Shown piece after piece: positions 34,780-46,580 of a stretch of 64,000 bases of DNA. Where the stretch lies: positions 47,955,527-48,019,526 of the forward strand of contig OZ020514.1 of NCBI GenBank assembly GCA_963971425.1, written 5' to 3'. The notes under the pieces are model-generated. The model saw nothing but the letters and a program-made list of their open reading frames with translations. It was not told where the DNA came from and searched no databases. The translations under genes and the position numbers were made by a program. Position 1 is the first letter of the stretch. Each line of letters begins with the position of its first letter. Source of the DNA: Bryoerythrophyllum caledonicum (lineage: Eukaryota; Streptophyta; Bryopsida; Pottiales; Pottiaceae).

Positions 34780-35513
34780 ACAATATGTTCATAAATGCTA
34801 CGCCTTCAGCTTTCACTCTATTTTCCTATGCACGAGGTGGCTCTCTTTGTTCCCGAGTTGCCTACCTTCCACCTCACCAGCTCCACATTCTTTAGCTCCA
34901 CTAATATTGCTTGTATTTGGATCACTACTTGCACTTGTTCCAACCCCATCATCAAGCAATCTACGTGCCGTTTGCATCTTCCAATGAGGCCCATTCGAGT
35001 TTATCAGAGCACGTAACTATTTTGGAGTTCCGAAGTGCTTTGAGCGTCCTCATAGTCCCCGGGCTATGTTCGTCAAGAAGAAAGTCAATTGCTTCCTCCT
35101 TCTAGGCCTCCTTCCACTACAAATCTTTCCATTGCAAGGCATTGCAAAAGTCAAGATCAATGCCTTTTCCCAAAATTTATTACCATGCACCCCACATTAT
35201 TCCAAAGCAAACCATCTGAATATTGCCCTAATTGGTATCAATTGCGTGTATCATCCCAATCTCCGCCCATGACTTGGTAGAAGAAGTTTCGTCTAATGAC
35301 ATCCGTCACACTGGTTACCGGTATGAGCTTCTTACAAACTTGCACAATATTTCTTCTTGGTCATTTTTCCAACCGATTTGCGAGCTTACATTGGACTTCT
35401 CTAGCTAGTGCAATGTTGCACGCCAACTCCACACCAGATCTTCTCCCCACCTATGAGCACAGGCCATCCTCGGTGTACTCTGCGGGTTCAACTTCCAACT
35501 AGGTGGCATGAAG
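34780..35513 (-). pseudogene. YZ-family C-terminal fragment (Z1)
   Basis: Aligns along its whole length with 51,270-51,985 (for example AGGTGGCATG, TGGTAGAAGAAGTTT, ATGAGCTTCTT, CCCCATCATCAAGCAAT). It corresponds to the region after the RING-like domain. It begins abruptly at 35,513, where a hAT-type terminus starts, so the 5' part was cut off. Frames are broken. Confidence 0.75.
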
Positions 35514-35960
35514 TAGGGTTGTCTACATAGACGGTCAGGGGCCCAAAGACAGCGGACGGACGGACAGTTGGAGGGACGGATAGGACGTACAACACTTTCT
35601 AGCGGACAGTTGCGTGTAAAAAAAATTACAAACCCTAAATCAAATTTACAACTAATCCCCCGGTGAAACATCTGTCCCGACACGTCAGACCGCTTTCCAT
35701 GTCACGTCATAAGGCCAAGCGCGTACTTTCAAGCTGCGCGCGCAGCATTTGGGGCTAGGCGCGTACCAATCAGGGCTGGGCTTGTACCCCCTCAAGGTTG
35801 GAGTATACTGTCAAGGTCGGGCGCGTACCGTTAGGGGCCGGGCGCGCAGCGTTACGGGCCTAGCGCGTACCGTTGTGGGCCGCGAGGCACCTGCCCATCG
35901 GGCGAGTGCCGTTAGGTGTCGGGCGCGCTTATGAAGGTCGGGCACGCGCGCTTGCAGAGA
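35514..35960. mobile_element. hAT-type terminus with GC-rich minisatellite
   Basis: Begins TAGGGTTGTCTACATAGACGG, then CGGACGGACGGACAG and GACACGTCAG. Next comes a GC-rich degenerate minisatellite (about 35,705-35,950) of GGGCCGGGCGCGTACC-like units. This order (terminus, GGACGGAC, ACGTCA, minisatellite) is also seen in the 41,841-46,808 element. It is probably the 3' end of the element encoding the hAT transposase at 36.2-46.9 kb; I could not find the matching other terminus. Confidence 0.6.
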
Positions 35961-36182
35961 GCATTTGTGCCTCAAAAGGGCTGAGGTAGAAAGAATTTAA
36001 AAGAATACAATACATTGTAGAAGGGTGGTCTATCCTTAAAATTATTTATTTCAATGTGGTGCCTTCATGAATGGGCACTCTCAACTCCAAGTACATATTT
36101 TAAGCCACGGTACTATTATACGATGCAATCACCACACCAACAAATGTAGTTTTAAGTTGTAATACCCTCGTGTCCGTCATCT

Positions 36183-38079
36183 TTAATCATCTGAGTTCTC
36201 TGATTCTAAAAATTTGTGTTTCCTCTTTCGATTTAATCGGCAAACATTTTTAGGAATAGAGAGCCTGCGAAGCACCACGGTATTGTTGCCAAGTACCTCA
36301 TTGCAATTCTCATCGTCTGCATCATCGCCCAATGATGAGAAGCTCTCCGCTAGATTTTCCAAGACTCGTGCCACGTACTCCTCTATCTCCGAGGCCAAGT
36401 TTTGTAATTGTAGCTCGGCTCCAATTGTTGATGCGGCGTTCACCAGTCGTTTTACCCGGATATTCTTCCTTTTTGTCTATTACTCCATCCATGTTTTTAG
36501 AGCGATTGCCTTTGGCCCCAATGACTTTCTCCAAGGTTCCTCTTTGCCAAGGTCGCGTGAAGAAAGGGAGAGTACCATTGTTCCCGCCCCTCCGTGTCCC
36601 TAAATGACTATTCATGGTAGAGGACCCAACCCTCGTGGAGGAAAGTTGTGGTGTTAGTATTGTGCGCTCTACACCACTATTTGGGCCAAGTACGCTACGA
36701 TGGATGAATGGCCAGACTATGGTTGAAGAGGTATTTTTCTTTACACTTAGAAGAGTTCTTGCAACCAATGCAGTACTTTGAGCACGTGGTCGCCAAAACA
36801 AATCTTGAAGTGGCAAACCTTCCTTTGAGTCCGGTTCTATTGCTTGAGGTTCAATTTGAGTGCTCCTCACAACTTCAATGGATCTTGTGGTGGCCATTGG
36901 CTCATGGGATTCATTATTGTTTCCTCCACTGCTCACTTTGTTTCCGTCGTGAGAAAATGCATTGTGCGCTTCTATGCTATGTCATGACCATCGAGATCAA
37001 GGCCATAGCCAGTAGAAGGGCCTCATGCGCTAGAGCCCTTAGAGTTGAAAGAGTGGTTCTTCGAAATGTTGTCATCTTGATCAAGATTTCCCCTCAATGC
37101 CAACCCATCTTCCTCTGCCCTAGCTTCTTGGGCACAATTTTCACCCGATAATTCTACTATAATATGGATTGCTTCTACGTTGACATTGTCAAGCGTAAAA
37201 GGATCCATTGGATTGCCGTGGACGTTGTGAAAATGGTCTTGTAGTGCATCTCCATCGTGCTCGTTGTTTGCAGAGTTGTCCATAGGTGGGCTATTATCAG
37301 ACAAGGGTTATTGTCACCGACAAGGTCTTCCCAATTGCCACCCATCGAATTATAACCCCCATCATCAAATTCAAAGCCCTCATCCTCTGTGTTTGAAGGA
37401 AGCCCCCCATCTGGATCAGACTCCTCCGAATGCACATTCTTGTCATACCATCGAACTAGGTCCGGTCGAGCACATTCTCGGAGCAATCGACTATTTGTGT
37501 AGATGAAAACCAAATCTTCCGCTTTCTTCACTCCCAAGCAATTTCGGCTCTTACTATGCACGAACGAATACATGCTCCAGTTATGCTCACATGACGAGGC
37601 CGAGCAGGTTTGTGCTAGTATACGCTTCGCAATTTGAGGCAATGATTGCCCGCCCACGCGATTTCACCATTGGTGAGGCAACAGATTGTTGTTTTCAATC
37701 TCCCCAGCTCTTAATGGTGAATATGGGCCTCGCAATTCTTCATACTCTCTAATTTCGATCATCAATCCAAAAAAGCCACTCCGAGTGGAGCACAGAGCTT
37801 CATAACAACTTTGTTTAGCACCCTTTTGGCCTCACCATTGGTTTGAATTTGCAAGTTAGTGGCTAGATAGGTATTCAATAAAGCCCCTCCATAATGAAGA
37901 TATGTTGTCATCTTCTTCCAATGGGCAAGAAATGATCCTTCCAAACAAGTTGCAATTTCAGCTGGCATGTTGACCGGCTCATTGCGCAGCTTGAACAATT
38001 GCTCCTTTAGCTTGTTCATGGTTACTCAAGAAATTTCCATTGTCGGATTGTCACCATCAAAAGTCCGCAATGCCTTTAG
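36183..38079 (-). pseudogene. hAT transposase, C-terminal part
   Basis: Reading leftwards from the TA at 38,080: ALRTFDGDNPT, a TGA, then the helical region with HWKKMTTYLHYGGALLN. The hAT dimerisation domain is at about 37,640-37,480 (LPQIAKRILAQTCSASSCEHNW...LEDLVF-like). An acidic tail and, after frameshifts near 37,300 and 36,440, a charged C-terminus with RLNRKRKHKFLES (NLS-like) follow. hAT transposases cut and paste elements with 8-bp duplications as dimers. It joins in frame with 41,023 onward once the pogo-like insertion is removed. Confidence 0.85.
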
Positions 38080-38081
38080 TA

Positions 38082-41020
38082 CACTAAACATCGCATTTAG
38101 TGTTGTCGACACTAAATACGAACCCTTACACTAAAAGGAAGAATTATAATTAGTGTAACAACACAACATTACACTAAATGTGAAACATTACACTATATGT
38201 GAATTGCAGTAAAAATGGGTGGTTTTTTTTTTTACTTGAGCACAATTAATGTGTGAAAAATCTTGCCGCAGTGAATAAAATTAGCACTATTCAAAGGAGC
38301 ATAAGTCACTTAAAAAGGATCGAAATTACAGTCATGAGATGTTTTTGACATCTGTATTTTCTGTAGATTTCAAAAAATATATCATATGTTTAATTTGAAG
38401 AAAATATGAGTAAGTTATGGGCATTTCCAGATTTTGGTGATGTAAATTCAACAAAGTGGCAAAAATGAAGGAATATTTGTATAAAAAAGACTAAAATCAT
38501 AAGACATGCAATATATTGAATAAAATAGGGGTAAAAAAATATGTAAGGAAAATGAAAGTAGAATTGCAAATTCCTATTAAAATGAACTCATGCATTAATT
38601 TGCCATAGGCAAATTTGGGACTTGTTGTCCTTCAAAGTAAGGACGATATTCTGCAATAATTTCCCAAAGGTGGGGAAATAGTTGCTCAATAGTCCAAGTG
38701 CCATCTAAACCTAATGATAAACCGCATCTAATCATGGCTTTTTGGGCATATGAAATATGTTGAGAATCAACTATGCTGTTTACTTCATCTACGGCATTTG
38801 CTGCTAATTGAAGAAAAAATTGCTTACCCGGATTTTGAAGCTTCCAGGACCATTGACCGTCACCACGTGGAGTATTTTGCCATGCATTTGCTTGGATAAG
38901 GTTGGTTTTTTTTGCCTCCCAACGCTTCGTCCATGCGTCTTTAAGTTCTGAAATAATAAATGTGTCGGCGGGTTGGCAAAGGTGAGTCGTACAAGGAGGT
39001 AAGTATTTTAAAACGGTTCTCTTGACCGCTAAAACGACTGCCAACCGAGGGGTTACATTGTGGGGCATACAATTGTCCACCCACACGTATTTTTTACGAT
39101 TGTGGATGTCTGGTTGGGAAGCCCTAGCTTCCTCCAAATGTTGGTCGATCCACCCTTTAGGCCCCGTACGGTAACTAACACCCGGAATAGAGTTGTCCAA
39201 ACCTCTAATTGGGTAATTACTGTTTGTGTTAGAGAATATCAACATTGGTGCCTCTATCATTGCTCTACGGCCCCCGGAAATCCTAACCACCATGGTCATT
39301 GCCTCTCCGCCGGCAACAACATCCGCATACTTCACGAAAGTATCTCCACAAAAGCCAAGGGTTTTACCACTGTCAACATTAATGGAAAAGTGAGTTTCGT
39401 CCAAATTTTCCATCAAATTTTCATCAAATTCGCCCGAAAGAAACCCACACTGTAAAATACCTAAATGGAAAGCCGTATTCATTTCAATGCGTGTCTCTTT
39501 TTCCGGACTACAAGTTAGACGGCCTCTTTGTGACAATAATACTATACTATAGGCATCCATAAAATGGGAAATCCATATGTTTGTTATTTTCTGTGTTAAT
39601 AGAACATTGTCTTTAGGGTCGGTTGATTGGGAGTTGTAAGGTGAATCCATCGATAAAAGAATAGAAAGGGCCAGTTCTATAAGGATGACGGGAGAGAATT
39701 TTACCCTGGAGGTGCGGTACACTTCAAATGATTGCAGCAGCATTGAATATAGCCATTGCACCCAAAGTGAACAACGGGGCCCTCGTCCTGCGGCAGCTTT
39801 GGTGAGAAGCCGCTTTCGGATGCCCATGGTGCTACTCGTGATTTGGGCGGGTTGGAGGTGCAAGTTGTTTTCTACAAAAAGGATGCTATCGCGTAGGCTC
39901 CACCAATGGCTAGCGCGGACGAGGTTGGTTTGATATTGGCCGCGAAAATGCTCTGGAAATGTTGTAATGGCACGGGTGGTGAGTCTAGAAGTGCCATGGA
40001 GCGCATTGTCCTCCACCATCCTCGCCACCACGGTCCGTCGTGTTTGGATGGTGGCAACTTGCTGAACCGCTCGACGAGACATGGTGGGAGTGGTTGATTC
40101 CGTCCCTGTGCAAATGAAAAACGGGAGTTACATCTCTGATTTCTACTCAACTTCTGCAAATGGATGAACCTCGTGGATGTATTTCATACCTGGGGGCGGT
40201 TGTGCTGTGGCGTCGTCACGTTGGTCCATGGTGAGCGCGGAGCTGTTGACCGTGGACATGGTGCCGCGGTGAGTGGATTCGTGGTGTCGTGGCGGAGTTT
40301 AAATCCATAAGGTTTGAGACTGCTGCCCCCCCCCAAGTGTAGGTGCACTTCCGGATTCTGGAGGGCAGCTTGCACGGACTCGCACGGTGGGCAGCTCGTA
40401 GGTGGAGGGCATCTTGCACGGACTTGAAGACTTCAAGTAGTTTGCCAGAGGTTCAACTCCAAGACTTCAAGCAGTTCGCTAGGAGTTCAGCTCGTGAATT
40501 ATCTTGTGATGACGCGGGGGAATTATCCCATAAGGTTTGCCACAACTCCAACCAACTTCCCCGCAAGTCGAGATATAAGCCCCCTCCCCTCCCCGTAGGA
40601 AGTTGCAAACATAGTTTTTCTTGAACCCCAAACCGGGAGCCCTCGTCACCTAAAACCCCACAATTCCAGAAACCCCACAAACTCGTATCCCAAATTCCAG
40701 CAACCTCAAACCAGAAATTCCCAACTTTCCGTGAACAAACAAGGTGAGAGAGAGAGAGTTCAAGAAAGGGCTCGAATTATAGGTAGGATTTCAATAAAGA
40801 GAATTAAGGCATGACGGTCGATAGGCAAATGATTGGGGGTAGGGAGAAGTGGAAAACAAGAAAAGTCAACATAGAGAATAAATACTTGACGGCTAGTAGG
40901 CGGTTGGTTGAGGCATCATTAATGGTGTTGGCCGCTAACACTAGTTGTGAACAAGTTCGCAAATAGTGTAGTAGGGTGATTACACTATTTGTGTGACTAC
41001 ACTAAATGCGATGTTTAGTA
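38082..41020 (-). mobile_element. pogo-like (Tc1/mariner superfamily) DNA transposon, 2,939 bp
   Basis: Ends are inverted: left CACTAAACATCGCATTTA and right, read inward, TACTAAACATCGCATTTA. They are flanked by TA on each side (38,080-38,081 and 41,021-41,022). Each terminus is itself nearly palindromic (CACTAAA...TTTAGTG). It holds one large transposase ORF on the minus strand. It sits inside the hAT transposase gene and keeps its flanking frame intact on removal. Confidence 0.9.
38595..40082 (-). CDS. pogo-like DDE transposase
   Basis: 495 codons, ATG at 40,082, no internal stop: the best-preserved DNA-transposase ORF in the window. The DDE core is clear. First Asp in ENLDETHFSINVDSG (about residue 227), second in YVWVDNCMPHN (about 335), third in PPCTTHLCQPADTF; 36 residues separate the second and third (DD36D). 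A conserved block YPIRGLDNSIPGVSYRTGPKGW lies between. The N-terminal 200 residues should hold the DNA-binding part, but no strong HTH is obvious to me. By memory of the family, close relatives are common in oomycetes and occur in plants and algae. Likely binds the TACACTAAAC ends and uses TA targets. Could still be active. Confidence 0.88.
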   Translation of the reverse strand: MSRRAVQQVATIQTRRTVVARMVEDNALHGTSRLTTRAITTFPEHFRGQYQTNLVRASHWWSLRDSILFVENNLHLQPAQITSSTMGIRKRLLTKAAAGRGPRCSLWVQWLYSMLLQSFEVYRTSRVKFSPVILIELALSILLSMDSPYNSQSTDPKDNVLLTQKITNIWISHFMDAYSIVLLSQRGRLTCSPEKETRIEMNTAFHLGILQCGFLSGEFDENLMENLDETHFSINVDSGKTLGFCGDTFVKYADVVAGGEAMTMVVRISGGRRAMIEAPMLIFSNTNSNYPIRGLDNSIPGVSYRTGPKGWIDQHLEEARASQPDIHNRKKYVWVDNCMPHNVTPRLAVVLAVKRTVLKYLPPCTTHLCQPADTFIISELKDAWTKRWEAKKTNLIQANAWQNTPRGDGQWSWKLQNPGKQFFLQLAANAVDEVNSIVDSQHISYAQKAMIRCGLSLGLDGTWTIEQLFPHLWEIIAEYRPYFEGQQVPNLPMAN

Positions 41021-41022
41021 TA

Positions 41023-41840
41023 GTCATGCCACTACAAAATCAAAGTTAGTGCACCGATGCCAGAAAGACTCGTCGAGAACAATGGCCCGCACCTACGATG
41101 CCTTCGCATGGGCACGGTGCCTGTTCTGCCTATTGATAAGAGAGGATACGTAGGTTATCCATGTTGGGTCTATCACAACCATCTCCAGGGCATTCTTCAC
41201 TTCCAAGAGTCGATGGATCATTATGTAATTGCATGCAAACCTTGTTGCTACCTGCCACAACAAAGACAATTTTGGCGAATATCGTTGAAAAAGAGCCATG
41301 GGCACATGGTGGTTCCAGATATACAATGCAATCTATTTCGCCTTCTGGACGAGGTGTGCAAATATGTCTTCCTTCCCCCAGTCCTTGAAGAGGAGGTCTA
41401 AAATATGTGCGCAACACCCTTGTGTACGTACGTGCGGGTACTCCTCGATGACCTTCTTCATTGCCCCGAACACGTTTGAAGCATTATTAGTGCATACTTG
41501 GACCACATTCAATGGTTCAACCTCACGGATAAAACTTTTCAATTGGTCCCCTACATATGCCGTGGATTTCTTCATACCCGTGGTGTCTATAGACCCGAAG
41601 AAGATATCACCCATTGGACATACGAGCATGATATTCATGAGAGGGCGACACGTAATATTGTCCCACCCGTCCGAGCATATTGTTGCCCCATACTTGGCAA
41701 TATCTTCATCAGTCTTCTTGTCCACAAGGTCTTCCACTTTTTTTTAGAGTTTGAATGTATGTCGTCCTCATGGCATTGTACGATGGGGGTGTATAATCAA
41801 ATCGTGCCTTTGATGTTGCGAGTGTAGCCTTGATGAAGGC
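41023..41840 (-). pseudogene. hAT transposase, central catalytic part
   Basis: From the 8-bp site at 41,833-41,840 leftwards: IKATLATSKARFDYTPPSYNAMRTTYIQTLKK, then (frameshift near 41,740) the DUF659-type core. It contains GATICSDGWDNI (first catalytic Asp), IDTTGM, VVQVCTNNASN and CCAHILDLLFKDWGK. Further blocks are IWNHHVPMALF, ATRFACNYIMIHRLLEVKNAL and LDESFWHRC, up to the TA at 41,021. The second catalytic Asp (usually C-T-D-N) is Asn here. Frameshift near 41,330 and a TGA close to the pogo insertion. Clear hAT superfamily member but dead. Confidence 0.88.
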
Positions 41841-42084
41841 CAGGGTTGTTATGGGGACCTCCCCATCCGAAAGACCGGGAGGACCGCTCGTCCGTCCGTT
41901 AAGGGTCAGGGGAGGTCTGTTATGGGTCAACTTAGGATTGACCACCCGAAAGGTTAAAAATGTTTTACCTCGTCCACCAAGCATGCCACGCGTCTGACAC
42001 GTCACCAAATTATTCGAAGAATAAAGCTGATATGGAGGGTTAAGGGTCTTCAAGTTTAGGTTGCAAGCATTTTAGGGCGTGAAT

Positions 42085-42220
42085 GTCTCGGGGGGCGGGG
42101 GGCGCGGACGGGTCCAAAGGCGCGGACGACTCTAGGGGGCCCGGACGTCTGGGAGGGCTTGGACGTCTGGAGGGGCGCAAACGTCTTCAAAGGGGCCCAG
42201 ACGTCTCGGAAGGGAGTATT
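42085..42220. repeat. GC-rich minisatellite, left subterminal
   Basis: Degenerate units like GGGGCGCGGACGTCT. Inverted relative to the array at 46,385-46,580. Confidence 0.8.
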
Positions 42221-42413
42221 TGGCGCGAATGCATAGATGGGGGGCTTGCTTTCCCTTCCTTTATTCCTCCCAAACTTAAACTAGTCATACATCCTTTTCA
42301 TCGCAATTATAACACATAGTTAACAACATCAAGATTTATTTCTATCATGCAAGTGTACAAACAATGCCACGTAGGCAATCAAAATATTCAAAAATTGTTC
42401 TATAACTACGCCA

Positions 42414-43997
42414 CTACAATGTACATCTAAAACAATTGTCGGGGACTTTGAAGTTGTAGGAGGGACCTAGGAAATATGCTACAACTTCAGCAAGTGATGG
42501 CCTCTTTGTGGGGTCTTCGTGAACCAAAACATCCAACTTTGTTGAGAATGCTATGGTGTCCATGGTATTCTTGAAGAGGTCTGGACACTCCTCGCCTTGC
42601 CATATCATTTTTGCCAAAAAACCGACCGCATATGTATCAGATTCCATTGTACATGGATGCAACCTCTTCATGCGTTCCAAATTGCGCTCCTCGTCGTTTG
42701 GTCCCCCTAATACAAAAAAACAACTCCCGGGCGACATACCGCTTCTGTTCCTTCATTTCCCGGCATCGATCTTCATCTTGGAAACCAAAATACAAGGCCT
42801 TGTTTTCTACAATTCGGCTTGCCATCCCCAATCACACACTCCAATATATACTTTCTCCACATCCTCCGGTGGAAAGTGGAGTAGAACATTTGACGGTGTT
42901 AAATCATTGTGGATATTTTTGCCTTATGGACTAGGTCCATTACATATTTGAGAGCCCAAGCCAACATTGCTCTGTTCTTTCGAAAGGCAACAATTTTTTT
43001 GCTCTGCTCGATGGTGAGATGTTTTATTTTCATTACTTCCTTGTTGCTCATTGTCTCAGACGCCAAGCTATTGAATTTTTGTAAGTTGTAAATGCTATCA
43101 CTGTTCCACCACAATTAATAGGCTTCTATGCTATTTGAATGAATAGCCCAAAACTTAATCACACCTGGATGCTGAACGGAGCAAACTAGAGCCTCAATTG
43201 AACGTAGTTCATGCTTTTCATGTTCAGTTTTAGCCATTGAAAGTTTGCCCGCAAATTCAATGTGGATTGGAATATCTGGCATATCTGCAATCCATACTTT
43301 CCACACTTTGCCGTATCCTCCTTGAGAATCAAACCGAGACAATGGCACAATCTTTGCCTTCTCTGGAATCCACACTACTCCCAAGTACATGTGTTGTTCC
43401 ATCGCCGCCTTCAGCGCATGTTCATTCCAAGGCATGCCTTTTTTTGTTGCCTCTTCAATGTTTTCCACATTCTTTTCTAACCCACTTTTGTTTCTCAAGA
43501 AATTGAGCGTCTTCATCGCTCCTCGCTGCTCCCCTCGCTATTATTACCACGCATTCAAACACATGCGTGATGTTTATTATAGCTGTGCTGACTTGTTGTG
43601 CCATCCATTTTGGAGCATGAAAATACTTGTTCATGCAATCCATAAACTGCTCAGATTGAGCAAGTTTGCTCCAAAATTCACGTTCCAAATCAGCCTGTAG
43701 CTTTAAAACCCCCGCATGTCCATAATCCAAAAATGATTTCTTCAACATATCTTGTGTACGAATACGATAGTAAGTGATGGTCACCTCTCGAATGAAATGT
43801 ATCTATTCCTTTGGTGGATATTCTTCATCTTTCTTGTTGGCGGAAGTATTCTTCTTCTTCTTCTTCTCCCCAGAGCCGGAAGAGGGAATTGAACCAGTTC
43901 CCGATTCTGATCCTACCCGGCTCATGGGGTCCATCGCCTCCGGAGCATCCAAATCTTCATACATGGGCCTTTTGCCAAATCCTTGCCTTAAAGACAT
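42414..43997 (-). pseudogene. Protein kinase-like gene carried by a hAT element
   Basis: ATG at 43,997. A short N-terminal segment (GKRPMYEDLDAPEA, then Gly/Ser and Lys runs, ending YPPKE) is followed by TAG 43,803-43,805. A helical region (ITYYRIRTQDMLKKSFLDYG) comes next, and after a frameshift near 43,500 a kinase domain. The Gly-rich loop is FDSQGGYGKVWKV and the Lys block EFAGKLSM. After TAA 43,115-43,117 and a frameshift near 42,905 come the catalytic loop HNDLTPSNVLL, the metal site as D-W-G (VCDWGMAS), an APE-like ARELFF, SDTYAVGFLAKMIW and PTKRPSLAEVV. The catalytic loop reads H-N-D in place of H-R-D, and DFG is DWG. Four lesions make it inactive. An upstream TATA box and minisatellite look like its promoter. 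Confidence 0.8.
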
Positions 43998-44093
43998 CCT
44001 GAAATAGTTCCTGCAAAAAAAAAATCAAAAATCTCCCCTTCCAAATCTGAACATTCCACAGTAGTTCCAAGCAAGACACGCGTTCACACGTCA

Positions 44094-44152
44094 AGACAAG
44101 GAGCCACTATGGAATGGAACAAAGTTGGCCCGAACTCCTTGAACTTTATATA
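44094..44152 (-). promoter_or_regulatory. TATA promoter of the kinase gene
   Basis: On the minus strand, TATATAAAG (44,144-44,152) is followed about 35 bases later by AGTGGCTCCTTGTCTT (44,095-44,110). The same 16-mer lies downstream of the TATA box at 54,501. A possible 3' splice site (TTTTTTTGCAG) precedes the ATG. Confidence 0.6.
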
Positions 44153-44154
44153 TT

Positions 44155-44300
44155 TGTCCGCGCCCCCCCCCCACCCGTCCGCGCCCCCCCTCCACCCGTC
44201 CGCGCCCCATCCCCAACCCGTCCGCGTCTCCCCGTACCCGTCCGCGCCCCCTCTCCCCCCCGACCCGCTAGCACCCCCCGCCCCACCTGTTCGCTCTCCG
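44155..44300. repeat. C-rich minisatellite upstream of the kinase TATA box
   Basis: Repeats of GTCCGCGCCCCCCC with CACCC spacers, immediately upstream of the TATA box at 44,144. Confidence 0.85.
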
Positions 44301-44337
44301 TTTGCGCCCCGTTCAACACTTCAAGTCTACACCACTA

Positions 44338-44554
44338 CACTAAATATCACTTTTAGTGTAGTATACACTAATTGACTTATAATTGCTATAAGTATTCACT
44401 CTTAGTGAATCTTTTTACCATCTGTATCCACAATGATCCGCCTCTTTCAGTAGTATAGATAGTTGTGCTTTCAGTAAATTCATTCATTAAAAGTAAAAAG
44501 CTATAGCACTTCAAAAATTGTGTACTGTGGATACACTAAAAGTGATATTTAGAG
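44338..44554. mobile_element. TA-flanked MITE, 217 bp
   Basis: Left CACTAAATATCACTTTTA and right, read inward, CTCTAAATATCACTTTTA. TA duplications lie at 44,336-44,337 and 44,555-44,556. The ends resemble those of the pogo-like element at 38,082-41,020, so that transposase family is the likely mobiliser. Confidence 0.8.
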
Positions 44555-44789
44555 TAGTCTTTACTGTAAAAAAGTCCTTAGTGTAAAAATAAGTTTCCTC
44601 CCCAATAAAAAATTTCCTCACATTGTTAAGCAAGAGGGCCTTTCCATCTCACCTCCGAGCCTTATATACTAAGTTCCTTCATCATAGAAACTTGTAGTTT
44701 ATCTCTAGTTTCTTTTATTTTCTATTCCAAAAGAAGACTTTCTAATCCAATAGTAGACTCTCTATTCCAATAGTAGACTTTTATACATT

Positions 44790-46150
44790 CCACTACGTAT
44801 GTCAAATAAATCATTGGGTTGAGTTGCATTTTTAGATTTATACATTCCACTTCACTTAAAGAAAAAATAAACAAATGACGCATGTCAAATAAATCACTGG
44901 GGTGAGTTGCATTTTGGATTTATACATTCCACTATACTTAAAGAAGAAATAAAATCAATGACGTATGTCAAATAAACCATTTGGATGAGTTGCATTTTGG
45001 ATTTATACATTCCACTACACTTAAAGAATAAAATATACGAATGTCGCATGTCAAATATATCATTTGGGTGAGTTGCATTTTGGATTTATACATTCCACTT
45101 CACTTAAAGAAAAAATAAACGAATGACGCATGTCAAATATATCACTAGGGTGAGTTGCATTTTAGATTTATACATTCCACTACACTTAAAGAAAAAAAAT
45201 ATACGAATGACGCATGTCAAATATATCATTGGGATGAGTTGCATTTTGGATTTATACATTCCATTTCACTTAAAGAAAAAACAAACGAATGACGCATGTC
45301 AAATATATCACTGGGATAAGTTGCATTTTAGATTTATTCATTCCACTTCACTTAAAGAAAAAAAAAAACCAATGACGTATGTCAAATAAATCATTTGGGT
45401 GGGTTGCATTTTGGATTTAAACATTCCACTTCACTTAAAGAAAAAATAAACGAATGACGCATGTCAAATATATCACTTGGGTGAGTTGCATTTTGGATTT
45501 ATACATTCCACTATACTTAAAGAAAAAATAAAACCAATGACGTATGTCAAATAAATCATTGGGATGAGTTGCATTTTGGATTTATACATTCCACTTCACT
45601 TAAAGAAAAAATAAAGAAATGATGCATGTCAAATATATCATTGGGGTGAGTTGCATTTTGGATTTATACATTCCACTTCACTTAAAGAAAAAATAAACGA
45701 ATGATGCATGTCAAATATATCACTGGGGTGAGTTGCATTTTAGATTTTTACATTCCACTACACTTAAAGAAAAAAATATACGAATGTCGCATGTCAAATA
45801 TATCATTGGAGTATGTTGCATTTTGGATTTATACATTCCACTTCACTTAAAGAAAAAATAAACGAATGACGCATGTCAAATATATCATTGGGGTGAGTTG
45901 CATTTTAGATTTATACATTCCACTATACTTAAAGAAAAAATAAAACCAATGACGAATGTCAAATAAATCATTTTGGTGAGTGGCATTTTGGATTTATACA
46001 TTCCACTTCACTTTAAGAAAAAATAAACGAATGACGCATGTCAAATATATCACTTGGGTGAGTTGCATTTTAGATTTTTACATTCTACTACACTTAAGGA
46101 AAAAAATAAACGAATGACGCATGTCAAATATATCATTTGGGTGAGATGAA
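44790..46150. repeat. ~82-bp satellite, about 17 units
   Basis: Units share GAGTTGCATTTTGGATTTA, TACATTCCACTTCACTTAAAG and ATGACGCATGTCAAATA. Starts recur every 80-84 bases (for example 44,821, 44,904, 44,988, 45,071). Two variants are mixed: ATGACGCATG with AATATATCA, and ATGACGTATG with AATAAATCA. Frames through it are by-products. Confidence 0.95.
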
Positions 46151-46384
46151 TCTTACATTCATATGCCTTATAAAATTCGTTTAAAATTCTCTCTTTGTTC
46201 CCTTTTAAAATTCGATTTTTAACTTCAAAAGTTGCAATTGTGTTAGTAATTCTTAACACATAAGACGTTTCAAAAAGTAAAGGTGGAAGTCTTAAGTTTC
46301 AAAAAGTGAAAGTGAAAGTCAAAAGTTCACTATATAAACTCAGAATTTTCACTTGAGTACTTTGTCAAGAATGTATTGAAAATT

Positions 46385-46580
46385 ATTTTAGACGTGCCCC
46401 CCCCATCCCCTAGACGTCCGCACCCTCCTTTAGACGTCCGCGCCCTTCCTCTAGACGTCTGCGCCTCCCCAGACATTCGGGCCCCCCCCAGACATTCGGG
46501 CCCCCCCCAGGCGTCCGCGCCCCTAGACGTCCGGGCCCCCACAGACGTCCTTGCCCCCCTGAGACGTCCGCGCCCCCTCC
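46385..46580. repeat. GC-rich minisatellite, right subterminal
   Basis: About ten units of AGACGTCCGCGCCCCCC with variation; opposite orientation to 42,085-42,220. Confidence 0.88.

Noticed and set aside
45123-45389. ORF repeating CILDLYIPxHLKKK
   Set aside because: It is the ~82-bp satellite read in one frame, not a gene.
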